Source of the DNA: JBGTFE01 sp036403235 | GTDB lineage: Bacteria > Acidobacteriota > Blastocatellia > Pyrinomonadales > Pyrinomonadaceae | DNA: 64,000 nucleotides | Direction: 5' to 3' | Assembly (NCBI GenBank): GCA_036403235.1 | Contig: DASWRI010000052.1 | Coordinates: 1-64,000, forward strand | In this document: piece after piece, positions 43,011 to 50,554 of the stretch | Numbering within the stretch: the first letter of the stretch is position 1 | Layout of the letters: each line of letters starts with the position of its first letter | The notes under the pieces: model-generated | What the model was told of the DNA's origin: nothing | Database searches by the model: none | The model's input: the letters and a program-made list of their open reading frames with translations, nothing else | Made by a program: the position numbers and the translations under genes

Positions 43011-44615
43011 ATGAGTGCAAATGCAGAAACTTTAAATCCAAAAAGCGACACCGACGGATTCGGAGGACATCCGCGCGGGCTTCCGACGCTTTTTCTGACC
43101 GAGATGTGGGAGCGCTTCTCCTACTACGGTCTTCGTCCGCTGCTTGTTTTATTTATGTCGGCGGCGCTGGCCCAGGGCGGCTTCGGCTTTGACCGCGGCG
43201 AGGCGTCGGCGATTGTCGGCATTTACGGCGCGAGCGTTTACCTTGCAAGTTTGCCGGGCGGCTGGATTGCCGACCGTCTTCTCGGCTTGCGGCGCGCGAT
43301 TCTCTACGGCGCGATGTGTATTTCGGCCGGCCATATCTCGATTGGCCTGTCGGCGTTTGCCGGCGGCAAAATAACGTTTTTTCTCGGACTGATTCTCATC
43401 GTCCTCGGCACCGGACTGCTAAAACCGAACATCTCGGCCATCGTCGGCGATTTGTATCCTGAGGGCGGCGCGCGCCGCGATGCCGGTTTCTCGATTTTTT
43501 ATATGGGAATCAACCTCGGCGCATTTGTCGGTCAGATTGTAACCGGCTATCTCGGCGAAGGAGTCGGCTGGCACTGGGGCTTCGGCGCGGCCGGCGTCGG
43601 CATGCTCGTCGGTCTGGCGGTTTATATAACGCGCTCGAAATCGACGCTCGGCAATATCGGCATGGAGCCGGCAAAACATCCCGACCCGGTTGTTCAGTCA
43701 AAACGCGAAACGAATGTGAAATTGATTGTCGGCGTCAGCGTGGCGGTTATCGCCGTCGTCTTTTTTCTGGCCGCCTCCGGAATGGTTAAGATAAACGCGC
43801 AATCGGTCGGGCAGTATATGACCTATGTTTTAGTCGGGCTCGCCGTTGTCTTTTTCGGATATTTGTTTATCGCGGGCGGGTTAACCGGCGATGAGAAAAA
43901 GCGCGTGCTGGTCATCGTCGTGCTCTTTGTCGCTGCGGCGATTTTCTGGTCGGCGTTTGAGCAGGCGCCGACGTCGCTCAATCTTTTCGCTAAAGATTTT
44001 ACCGAGCGCACAATCGGAAGTTTCGAAGTTCCGGCGCTTTGGTTTCAATCGATAAATTCGGCGTTTATCATCATTCTCGCGCCGCTTTTCGCTGCGCTCT
44101 GGACATGGATGGGCAGGCGAAAAATGGATTTATCGAGTCCCGGAAAATTTTCGCTCGGTCTGTTTTTCGCCGCCATCGGCTTTTTCATTATGATTTTCGC
44201 TGCTAACAGCGTTCTCAGCAGCAACGGCGCTTTGAAAGTTTCGGCGATGTGGCTGACGGCAAGTTATTTCTTTCAGACGGTCGGCGAACTTTGTTTAAGT
44301 CCGGTCGGGCTGTCGTCGATGACGAAACTCTCGCCTCGTCGATACGTCGGGCAGATGATGGGTATCTGGTTTCTCGCTTCAGCGGTCGGAAATCTCATCG
44401 GCGGACTTGTCGGCGGTCACGTTGACCCCGAAAAACTCGAACAAATGCCCGGGCTCTTTACCTGGACGACGATTGCGCTGGTAATTTCCGCGGTCGTTTT
44501 GGCGCTTCTAGCCATCCCGATTAGCCGGATGATGCGAAATGTAGAGGACGAGCAAAGAACGGTAAATGACGAAGAAAAGGAAATTACCGAAGAAGTAACG
44601 ACCACGAAAAAATAG
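43011..44615 (+). CDS. POT/PTR family peptide transporter
   Basis: A 534-residue protein with 12-14 membrane segments. LTEMWERFSYYGLRPLLVLFM carries the ExxERFxYYG motif that couples proton and peptide binding in proton-dependent oligopeptide transporters. NIGAFVGQ-like and GTGLLKPNISAIVGDLYPEG blocks confirm the family, and FQTVGELCLSPVGLSSMTKL is the conserved C-terminal signature. It imports di- and tripeptides across the inner membrane. The C-terminal tail is unusually acidic. A strong AAAGGGGA precedes the start. Confidence 0.92.
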   Translation: MSANAETLNPKSDTDGFGGHPRGLPTLFLTEMWERFSYYGLRPLLVLFMSAALAQGGFGFDRGEASAIVGIYGASVYLASLPGGWIADRLLGLRRAILYGAMCISAGHISIGLSAFAGGKITFFLGLILIVLGTGLLKPNISAIVGDLYPEGGARRDAGFSIFYMGINLGAFVGQIVTGYLGEGVGWHWGFGAAGVGMLVGLAVYITRSKSTLGNIGMEPAKHPDPVVQSKRETNVKLIVGVSVAVIAVVFFLAASGMVKINAQSVGQYMTYVLVGLAVVFFGYLFIAGGLTGDEKKRVLVIVVLFVAAAIFWSAFEQAPTSLNLFAKDFTERTIGSFEVPALWFQSINSAFIIILAPLFAALWTWMGRRKMDLSSPGKFSLGLFFAAIGFFIMIFAANSVLSSNGALKVSAMWLTASYFFQTVGELCLSPVGLSSMTKLSPRRYVGQMMGIWFLASAVGNLIGGLVGGHVDPEKLEQMPGLFTWTTIALVISAVVLALLAIPISRMMRNVEDEQRTVNDEEKEITEEVTTTKK

Positions 44616-44658
44616 AAATTTGAGTCGTCTCAAAAAAAACGGAAAAAAGCGCGGGTCA

Positions 44659-46248
44659 TCAGCTCACGCTTTTTTCTTTTGCGCGAAAATTTATCTTTTT
44701 GCTCGAAGCGATTTCCGCGCCCTGTTTTTGAATCGAATGAACGCGCCAGGCGTCAAGCGTTTCGGGAAAATCATTGCGAAAATGCCCGCCGCGCGATTCC
44801 TCGCGCCAGAGCGCCGCTCTGGCGATTAAAATCGCCAGGCTGACAAAGTTGCGTGACGAAACACTCAAATTCGCCTGCTCAATCTGTTCAAATTCGGAGA
44901 GCGCGCGCTTTAACGAATTTTTATCGCGCAAAATTCCGACTCTCTCCCACATCACGCGCTTGACGCGTTTTTTAACGGCCGTCGCGATTTCCGAATGCGG
45001 AATTCGCAATGCGGAATGCGGAATGTCGGAAAATTGGCTGCTGACCGCTGACCGCTGACCGCTATCCAAAATTGCGGCTTCGCCCGCGCGCGCGCCGAAC
45101 ACGAGGCCTTCGAGCAGAGAATTTGACGCCAGCCGATTTGCGCCGTGAACGCCCGTGCACGAAACTTCGCCGGCCGCATAAAGCCCCGGAACGGACGTCC
45201 GGCCGTGCAGGTCGGTGCGGACGCCGCCCATTATGTAATGCGAAGCAGGCGAAACGGGCAGCAAATCGGTCGCAATATTCAAATTGTAAAATTTGCACGT
45301 TTCGTAAATTTTCGGAAATCTTTCTTTCAAAAAATCTTCGCTCAAAGCGGTCATATCGAGAAAAACGCTGCGCGTTCCCGTCCGGCGCATCTCGGCGACA
45401 ATCGAGCGCGAGACGATATCGCGCGGAGCTAATTCCAATCTTTCGTCATAGCGCGACATAAAGCGCTCGCCGTATTTGTTTCGCAAAACGCCGCCCTCGC
45501 CGCGCATCGCTTCGGAAAGCAGAAATCTGGGCGCGTTTTCGAGATTCAAAGCCGTCGGGTGAAACTGCACGAACTCCATATCGGCCATTTCCGCGCCCGC
45601 AAAATACGCCATCGCCATTCCGTCGCCGGTCGCCACCGTCGGATTCGTCGTGTGCAGATAGAGCTGCCCCGCGCCGCCCGTGCATAAAATAACGGCTTTC
45701 GCGAAAATCTCGCGCGGCGCTCTTAAAATCGGGTCTAAAAATCCGACGCCGGCGCATTGGCCGCCCGCGACAAGCAAACTTTCCGTGTTGGCAAACGGCA
45801 TCAGGACAATCGTTTTTTCCGCTCTCGCCCGCGCAATCAAAGCGCGAACGATTTCCTTTCCGGTCGAGTCGCCGTGAGCGTGCAAAATCCTCCGGCGCGA
45901 GTGCGCGGCTTCGCGCGTAAAAATCAATTTGCCGCCTTCGCGGTCAAATTCGGTTCCCCATTCGATGAGCTGTTTGATGTAGCGCGTGCCTTCCGTCACA
46001 AGCGTTTCGACCGCTTCCTCGTCGCAGAGTCCCGCGCCCGCAATCAATGTGTCTTCTTCGTGAAGCTCGGCCTTGTCGTCGTCCGAAAGCACGACCGCGA
46101 CGCCGCCCTGCGCATATTCGGTGTTCGATTCGCTCGCTTTGTCTTTAGTCAAAACCGTTACGCGCGCGCCGCTCTGCGCCAGTTCGATTGACGCGCGAAG
46201 CCCGGCGACGCCGCTTCCGATGACGATGAAATCTGTCTCTAAAGCCAT
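44659..46248 (-). CDS. nadB: L-aspartate oxidase
   Basis: A 529-residue FAD enzyme that oxidises aspartate to iminoaspartate for NAD synthesis. The FAD fold VIGSGVAGL is at 9-17. The succinate-dehydrogenase/NadB blocks follow: SNTEYAQGGVAVVLSDDD, EAAHSRRRILHAHGDSTG, QFHPTAL and SHYIMGGVRTD, with GEVSCTGVHGANRLASNSLL near residue 370. Start ATG 46248 gives the expected N-terminus. An insert at about residues 394-419 (SGQRSAVSSQ ... IPHSALRIPHSE) encoded by a heptamer tract sits between the FAD domain end and the helical C-terminal domain. No nadA/nadC genes are adjacent. Confidence 0.93.
   Translation of the reverse strand: MALETDFIVIGSGVAGLRASIELAQSGARVTVLTKDKASESNTEYAQGGVAVVLSDDDKAELHEEDTLIAGAGLCDEEAVETLVTEGTRYIKQLIEWGTEFDREGGKLIFTREAAHSRRRILHAHGDSTGKEIVRALIARARAEKTIVLMPFANTESLLVAGGQCAGVGFLDPILRAPREIFAKAVILCTGGAGQLYLHTTNPTVATGDGMAMAYFAGAEMADMEFVQFHPTALNLENAPRFLLSEAMRGEGGVLRNKYGERFMSRYDERLELAPRDIVSRSIVAEMRRTGTRSVFLDMTALSEDFLKERFPKIYETCKFYNLNIATDLLPVSPASHYIMGGVRTDLHGRTSVPGLYAAGEVSCTGVHGANRLASNSLLEGLVFGARAGEAAILDSGQRSAVSSQFSDIPHSALRIPHSEIATAVKKRVKRVMWERVGILRDKNSLKRALSEFEQIEQANLSVSSRNFVSLAILIARAALWREESRGGHFRNDFPETLDAWRVHSIQKQGAEIASSKKINFRAKEKSVS
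44991..45067. repeat. Heptamer-type tract inside nadB
   Basis: Plus-strand units GCGGAAT (four near-copies) and CTGACCG (three copies ending CTATCC) lie within nadB without breaking the frame. They encode the 7-residue near-repeat IPHSALR/IPHSEIA and SGQRSAVSSQ. Confidence 0.75.
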
Positions 46249-46269
46249 AAAAAAAACTCTAACAATAAA

Positions 46270-46337
46270 TAATTGAAAACGGAAAATGGAAAACGGAAAA
46301 TAAAGATTTCGCCCTTCCGTTTTCAAATTTCAATTAT
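46270..46337. repeat. Heptamer-type inverted element between nadB and blaI
   Basis: Left units AAAACGG AAAATGG AAAACGG AAAATAA; the right half has the inverse TTCCGTTTTCAAATTTCAAT. It lies in the divergent promoter region of nadB and the BlaI-type gene. Confidence 0.65.
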
Positions 46338-46354
46338 CGATTCTCAATTTTAAC

Positions 46355-46382
46355 TTGACATCTACGAAAGTCTTCGTATATG
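46355..46382 (+). promoter_or_regulatory. Promoter with BlaI-type operator
   Basis: TTGACA (46355-46360) and TATATG (46377-46382) are 16 bp apart. The dyad TACGAAAGTCTTCGTA (46363-46378) fills the spacer and is where a BlaI/MecI-type repressor would block polymerase. Confidence 0.65.
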
Positions 46383-46421
46383 GTTGTTTTGTCACAAGTT
46401 TTTCGTTAGGTTGATTCAAAA

Positions 46422-46805
46422 ATGACAAAGCACAATAAACCGACTGAAGCCGAATTAGAGATTCTCGACGTTCTCTGGAGACTCGAGCGCGCGACCGTCC
46501 GCGAGGTTCACGACGTTATCAACGAGCGCAAGCCGATGGGCTACACGACGGTTTTGAAGTTAATGCAGATTATGCTTGAAAAGGGTCTGGTCGAGCGCGA
46601 TTCTTCGAGTAAAGCGCATGTTTACCGGGCGAAGCAGACGCAAAACGAAACGCAGAAAAATCTCGTCTCCGACCTTTTGGACAAAGCGTTTCGCGGCTCG
46701 GCGCTGCGGCTCGTTCAGCACGTTTTAGAGACAAAACCGACGAGCGCTGACGAGCTCGCGGAAATTCGCAGGATGATAGCCGACGCTGAGGAGAAAAATA
46801 AATGA
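46422..46805 (+). CDS. blaI: BlaI/MecI/CopY-family repressor
   Basis: A 127-residue winged-helix repressor: PTEAELEILDVLWRLERATV and YTTVLKLMQIMLEKGLVERD are the family's DNA-binding blocks, followed by a dimerisation helix region. It would bind the dyad in its own promoter and be inactivated by proteolysis after signalling from the membrane peptidase next to it. The stop overlaps the next start (ATGA), so the pair is translationally coupled. It need not concern beta-lactams, as the sensor has a different extracellular domain. Confidence 0.9.
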   Translation: MTKHNKPTEAELEILDVLWRLERATVREVHDVINERKPMGYTTVLKLMQIMLEKGLVERDSSSKAHVYRAKQTQNETQKNLVSDLLDKAFRGSALRLVQHVLETKPTSADELAEIRRMIADAEEKNK

Positions 46806-48826
46806 GTTGGGAAATTCTGACAAATTCGAGCTTCGTCGAAAATCTCGGCTGGACGCTGCTTCATTCAATCTGGCAAATCGCTCTCGTCGCGCTTTTGTTG
46901 TTTTTGCTTCTGCGCGCTCTGCGGCCATCTTCGGCTAACGCGCGTTATCTAATTTCGCTTTTTGCGCTCGCGCTGGCACTCGTTTTGCCGATTTTGACTT
47001 TTGTAAACCTGAGCGGAAATCACGCGGCGCGTTTGTCGCAAAAGCAAATTTCCGCCGAGCTCGATTCGGAGTTAAAAAGCGAAAACTCGCGCCGCTTCGA
47101 AAATTTTCCGGCTTTGGGAAAACGGGAAGCGCAGGCGGCAAACCAGAAAAACGAAACCGTTTTCGGCTCAATCGAAACATTGCAAAACTTTTTCGACAAA
47201 AACTTTTCCGTTTTTCTGCCGTTCGTCGTATTTTTCTGGTTTTTCGGCGTCGCGCTTTTCGCCTTTCGTCTGGCGGGCGGCGTCTGGCAGCTTCGTCGTC
47301 TTAAAACGCGCGCAATCGCGGCGGCCGACGATGATTGGCAAAGCAGATTTTCGGCGCTTTGCGAGAAATTGAAAGTCACGCGCCCGGTTCGGCTGCTGCA
47401 ATCGAATCTGGTCGAAACGCCGATTGTCGTCGGCTGGTTCAAGCCTTTGATTTTGATTCCGGCGAGCGTTTTTTTGCAGATACGCCCGGAAGAGCTCGAA
47501 ACCGTCATCGCGCATGAGCTCGTTCATATTCGGCGTTACGATTGTCTGGCAAATTTCGCGCAGTCAATCGCGGAAGTTTTATTTTTCTATCATCCGTGCG
47601 CGTGGTGGATTTCAAACGTGATTCGGCGCGAAAGAGAATTTGCGGCGGACGAAGCGGTGATAAAAAGTTTTGGCGCCTCGCGCCTTATTTACGCCAGTGC
47701 TCTGGCAAATTTAGAGGGACTTCGCCTGACGGCGAATCAAGACTTGCCGCCCTTTGCGACGGCGGCAAACGGAGGTAATTTAATGCAAAGAATAGCAAAA
47801 ATTTTACAAAAAAATACCGAGACGCGCGCAGCCAGTTCGCTTTGGTCGGCTTCAATGGCTTTAATGCTTATCTCGGCAGTTATGTTAGGTTTATTTTCGG
47901 CCAGCCCGGCCGGTTTTGTCAATGCCCAGAATAAAACCAGAAATAAAAAACTGGCAATCGGCTTTGTCTCTATTCCGCCGGTCGACCGGACGGAAAATCC
48001 GCCGAAAGACTCGGACGCGACGGCGCGGCTGGTGATTGACAAGCTCAAGGCGCACAAAATTCCGGCCATCGGATTCGTCCTCGGCGGAAGCATTTCCGAC
48101 GGCGAAAAGCTTTATCCGGTGCGCGCCAACATCGTTCGTTTGTGGCGCGACGCCGGTTTTGAAATCGGCATCGGTAATTTCAAACACATCTGGTTTTACG
48201 ATACGCCGTATGAGGAATACGTCGCGAACGTCGAGAAAAACGAGGGCGTAGTGAAAAAGATTCTCGCCGAGAAAAATTTGGCGCTCCGGTATTTCAGCTA
48301 TCCGTATTTGAACACGGGCAAAACGGCCGACGAGCGAAATCGTTTCGAATCGTGGCTCGCGGCGCGCGGCCTGACGCCCGTCAAATACACGATTGACAAC
48401 AACGAATGGATGTATTCCTACGCCTACGACATGGCGCGCAACGACAACGACGTCAACACGATGAAGGAAATTCAAACGGCGTTCGTCGAATATATGTCGC
48501 AGATGTTTGACCACTACGAAGCGTATTCGCAGGAAATGTTCGGGCGCGACATCAATCAGACGATGGTTTTAACGCCGAGCCGTCTGGTCGCCGACACGGC
48601 CGACGAGCTTTTCGGAATGATTGAAAAACGCGGCTACAAATACGTCTCGATGGACGAGGCGCAAGCGGACGAAGCTTATAAAACACAGGAAAATTTTTAC
48701 GGCAAATCCGGTATTTCGTGGTTTGAGCGGTGGGCGATGGCGCAGGGCAAAAAACTTCGGGACGAACCCAAAATCGACGCAGAAGTTCAAAAAATCTGGG
48801 ACGATTCCGCAAAATCGAAAAAATAA
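46802..48826 (+). CDS. BlaR1-like M56 peptidase fused to a polysaccharide-deacetylase-like domain
   Basis: A 674-residue membrane sensor. Residues 1-375 form the M56 module: several membrane segments, zinc motif HELVH (238-242) and the downstream EREFAADEAV. A last membrane segment (MALMLISAVMLGLFSASPAG) leads to an extracytoplasmic domain (about 390-660) with deacetylase-like blocks (KLAIGFVSIPPVDR, IPAIGFVLGGSISDGEK, WRDAGFEIGIGNFKH, ALRYFSYPYLN). In BlaR1 this position holds a penicillin-binding sensor. The usual Asp-Asp and first metal His of NodB enzymes appear missing (GIGNFKH for GNHTxSH), so a sensory pseudoenzyme is likely. It is coupled to the BlaI-type repressor. Confidence 0.75.
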   Translation: MSWEILTNSSFVENLGWTLLHSIWQIALVALLLFLLLRALRPSSANARYLISLFALALALVLPILTFVNLSGNHAARLSQKQISAELDSELKSENSRRFENFPALGKREAQAANQKNETVFGSIETLQNFFDKNFSVFLPFVVFFWFFGVALFAFRLAGGVWQLRRLKTRAIAAADDDWQSRFSALCEKLKVTRPVRLLQSNLVETPIVVGWFKPLILIPASVFLQIRPEELETVIAHELVHIRRYDCLANFAQSIAEVLFFYHPCAWWISNVIRREREFAADEAVIKSFGASRLIYASALANLEGLRLTANQDLPPFATAANGGNLMQRIAKILQKNTETRAASSLWSASMALMLISAVMLGLFSASPAGFVNAQNKTRNKKLAIGFVSIPPVDRTENPPKDSDATARLVIDKLKAHKIPAIGFVLGGSISDGEKLYPVRANIVRLWRDAGFEIGIGNFKHIWFYDTPYEEYVANVEKNEGVVKKILAEKNLALRYFSYPYLNTGKTADERNRFESWLAARGLTPVKYTIDNNEWMYSYAYDMARNDNDVNTMKEIQTAFVEYMSQMFDHYEAYSQEMFGRDINQTMVLTPSRLVADTADELFGMIEKRGYKYVSMDEAQADEAYKTQENFYGKSGISWFERWAMAQGKKLRDEPKIDAEVQKIWDDSAKSKK

Positions 48827-48845
48827 AATTTTCGCGGAAAACAAG

Positions 48846-48880
48846 AAAAGCCTGTGCAATTCGGTGCACAGGCTTTTCTT
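48846..48880 (+). terminator. Rho-independent terminator after the BlaR1-like gene
   Basis: Arms AAAAGCCTGTGCA (48846-48858) and TGCACAGGCTTTT (48865-48877) are perfect, with the 6-nt loop ATTCGG and a following T-rich stretch. Confidence 0.85.
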
Positions 48881-48976
48881 TATTTCTCGTTTTCGGCTAT
48901 CAGCGGCTTTTCAAAATTTTCCAGCAAACAATTATCAGAACATTTAACGATAACCGCATAAAACCTCCTTTAATTG

Positions 48977-49021
48977 AAAAAACGCTTTGATATGTTTACT
49001 AAAGGCAAACATATCAAAGCG
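48977..49021 (-). terminator. Rho-independent terminator of the LysM/BON gene
   Basis: Perfect 15-bp arms CGCTTTGATATGTTT (48983-48997) and AAACATATCAAAGCG (49007-49021), loop 9 nt. On the minus strand the stem is followed by six T (48977-48982), placing it 23 bp after the LysM gene. Confidence 0.8.
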
Positions 49022-49044
49022 CCGAATTGGAAGTCAATAAAATT

Positions 49045-49416
49045 TTACGCCTGCGGAATCGTCAATTCCTGCCCGGGATAAATTTTATCCGGGTCATCGA
49101 GCTTATCGCGGTTGGCTTCAAAAATTTGCTGCCAGCTGATGCCGTAGTGATGCCCAATTTTGCTCAGACTGTCGCCCGATTGAACCGTGTATGTCGACGC
49201 GGTCGCTTCGGGCGCGGAAACGTTCAGAACAAGGTCGCCCGAACGATATTCCGGGTCGATGCGATTGTATTCGTCCCAAAGTTGTTTTTTGACGTCAGCG
49301 CTCGGCGCGCTGCCTTCGATTTTTATAAAGCCGTCGCCTTCGGTTATGTTCAAACCGCTGATGCCGGATTGATTAGCTAAATCAATTAACGTTTGATATT
49401 TTTCCTGCAAAGACAT
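49045..49416 (-). CDS. BON and LysM domain protein
   Basis: A 123-residue protein without signal peptide. Residues 1-70 form a BON domain (ITEGDGFIKIEGSAPSADVK). Residues 75-121 are a LysM repeat (YTVQSGDSLSKIGHHYGISW then QQIFEANRDKL and IYPGQELTIP). The order matches YgaU/Kbp, the cytoplasmic K+-binding protein of E. coli, which is similar in length (about 150). GGGGAAA precedes the start. It lies 18 bp downstream of a BON lipoprotein gene, presumably in one operon. Confidence 0.85.
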   Translation of the reverse strand: MSLQEKYQTLIDLANQSGISGLNITEGDGFIKIEGSAPSADVKKQLWDEYNRIDPEYRSGDLVLNVSAPEATASTYTVQSGDSLSKIGHHYGISWQQIFEANRDKLDDPDKIYPGQELTIPQA

Positions 49417-49434
49417 TTTCTATTTCCCCCTGAA

Positions 49435-49779
49435 TTATTTTTCCTTTAATTCATTTTTAACCGGCTTTCCGCCCGCTTCCTGAGCCGTTTGAACCGCTTC
49501 CGCTAATTTTCCTTTGGGAACAGTTCCGCGAAGAGTCGCCGGCGTGGTCGTCGTATCGACTTCAACGTCGGTGAATCCTTTCGCCTTTAAGGCGGATTCA
49601 ATTTTCTGCTTCGTGCCGGTGTCGACAGCTGCCGTTTCGTTTGTTTTTACAATCGGCGTCGGCGTCGCCAAAGTCGGTCGATTGACGTTGGCGTTTGTAT
49701 TGGCTTCGTCCTTTTTGCCGCATCCGCTTAAAAGCAGAAACGCAGCTAAAATAAATGTTGCTAAAAGTTTAATTTTCAT
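49435..49779 (-). CDS. BON-domain lipoprotein
   Basis: A 114-residue lipoprotein (signal LATFILAAFLLLSGC with lipobox LSGC). A Thr/Asn/Pro-rich linker follows, then a BON-like domain (KQKIESALKAKGFTDVEVDT, TPATLRGTVPKGKLAEAVQT). BON domains bind phospholipid and support envelope stability. GGGAGG precedes the ATG. Cotranscribed with the LysM/BON gene. Confidence 0.75.
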   Translation of the reverse strand: MKIKLLATFILAAFLLLSGCGKKDEANTNANVNRPTLATPTPIVKTNETAAVDTGTKQKIESALKAKGFTDVEVDTTTTPATLRGTVPKGKLAEAVQTAQEAGGKPVKNELKEK

Positions 49780-49885
49780 TTTTCCCTCCCGGTAATTCCA
49801 ATTTTTATAAAAACCGCGGATTTTAATAATTTAAATATCTGCGGCTTTTATTGTGAATTTAGTCTAAAACATTTTTCAAAAATTT

Positions 49886-50413
49886 TCAGTCGGATTTTAA
49901 TAAAAAAACCTCCTCGGCGATTTTTTTCGCGAGCTCGTAGGAATTCAGTTCCGGCTTGACGATAAAATGCCAGTCGGCCAGACAATAAAATCGCTGCCGG
50001 TCTTCGAAAAGCTTGTGTGCGTTGCGTTTGTTTTTGGCCAGCGGCCGCTCGCGTCTGGAAAATTTGATGTTTCGCCAGCAGTGGTCGAAGGTCGATTCGA
50101 GCCAGATGGTCGTGCATTTAATCGATTTGATGAGCCGCCGGTTTTCGTCGACCGTCCACGCGCCGCCGCCGAGCGCGATGATGCGGGCGTCGGTCTGCAA
50201 AACCTTTTGCAGATTTTCCGTTTCGATTTGGCGAAAGCGCGTTTCGCCTTCTTCTTTGATAATCTCGGCAATCGTCCGTTTTTCACTTTCTTCGATAAAC
50301 GCGTCGAGGTCGATTTTTTCGCATTTGAGCAGATTGGAGAGATGCCGCGCGACGGTCGATTTGCCGACGCCCATAAAGCCCGTGAGAATGGTTCTTTGCA
50401 GCGAATTTGACAT
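49886..50413 (-). CDS. aroK: Shikimate kinase
   Basis: A 175-residue kinase with Walker A GFMGVGKST (12-20), shikimate-binding DLDAFIEESEKRTIAEI and ETRFRQIE, the Walker-B-like GGGAW, and the lid Arg in SRRERPLA. It phosphorylates shikimate at the 3-hydroxyl. The end is slightly divergent (RQRFYCLADWHFIV), matching RxxxYxxxAd. EPSP synthase, the next enzyme of the pathway, is encoded immediately upstream on the same strand, with a heptamer element between. Confidence 0.92.
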   Translation of the reverse strand: MSNSLQRTILTGFMGVGKSTVARHLSNLLKCEKIDLDAFIEESEKRTIAEIIKEEGETRFRQIETENLQKVLQTDARIIALGGGAWTVDENRRLIKSIKCTTIWLESTFDHCWRNIKFSRRERPLAKNKRNAHKLFEDRQRFYCLADWHFIVKPELNSYELAKKIAEEVFLLKSD

Positions 50414-50429
50414 TAGGTTAGAGAAGATT

Positions 50430-50554
50430 TTAACGCAAAGCCGCCAACACGCAAGGAGAAAAGCAAGAAATTGCCCGCAGGTGAACGCGGATAAGACGGA
50501 TTGACGCAGATTTATTTTTAAAATTAATCCGCTAAATCTGCGTTTGTCCGCGAG
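50430..50554. repeat. Heptamer-type hairpin between aroK and aroA
   Basis: The left part reads AGGTGAA CGCGGAT AAGACGG ATTGACG CAGATTT. The right part has the inverse (ATCCGCTAAATCTGCG, TTTGTCCGCG). The gap between aroA and aroK is filled by it, so a common transcript would carry this stem. Confidence 0.65.

Noticed and set aside
48977..49021. End of an insertion sequence or mobile repeat
   Set aside because: The perfect stem is followed by six T on the minus strand directly after the LysM gene, which fits a terminator better.
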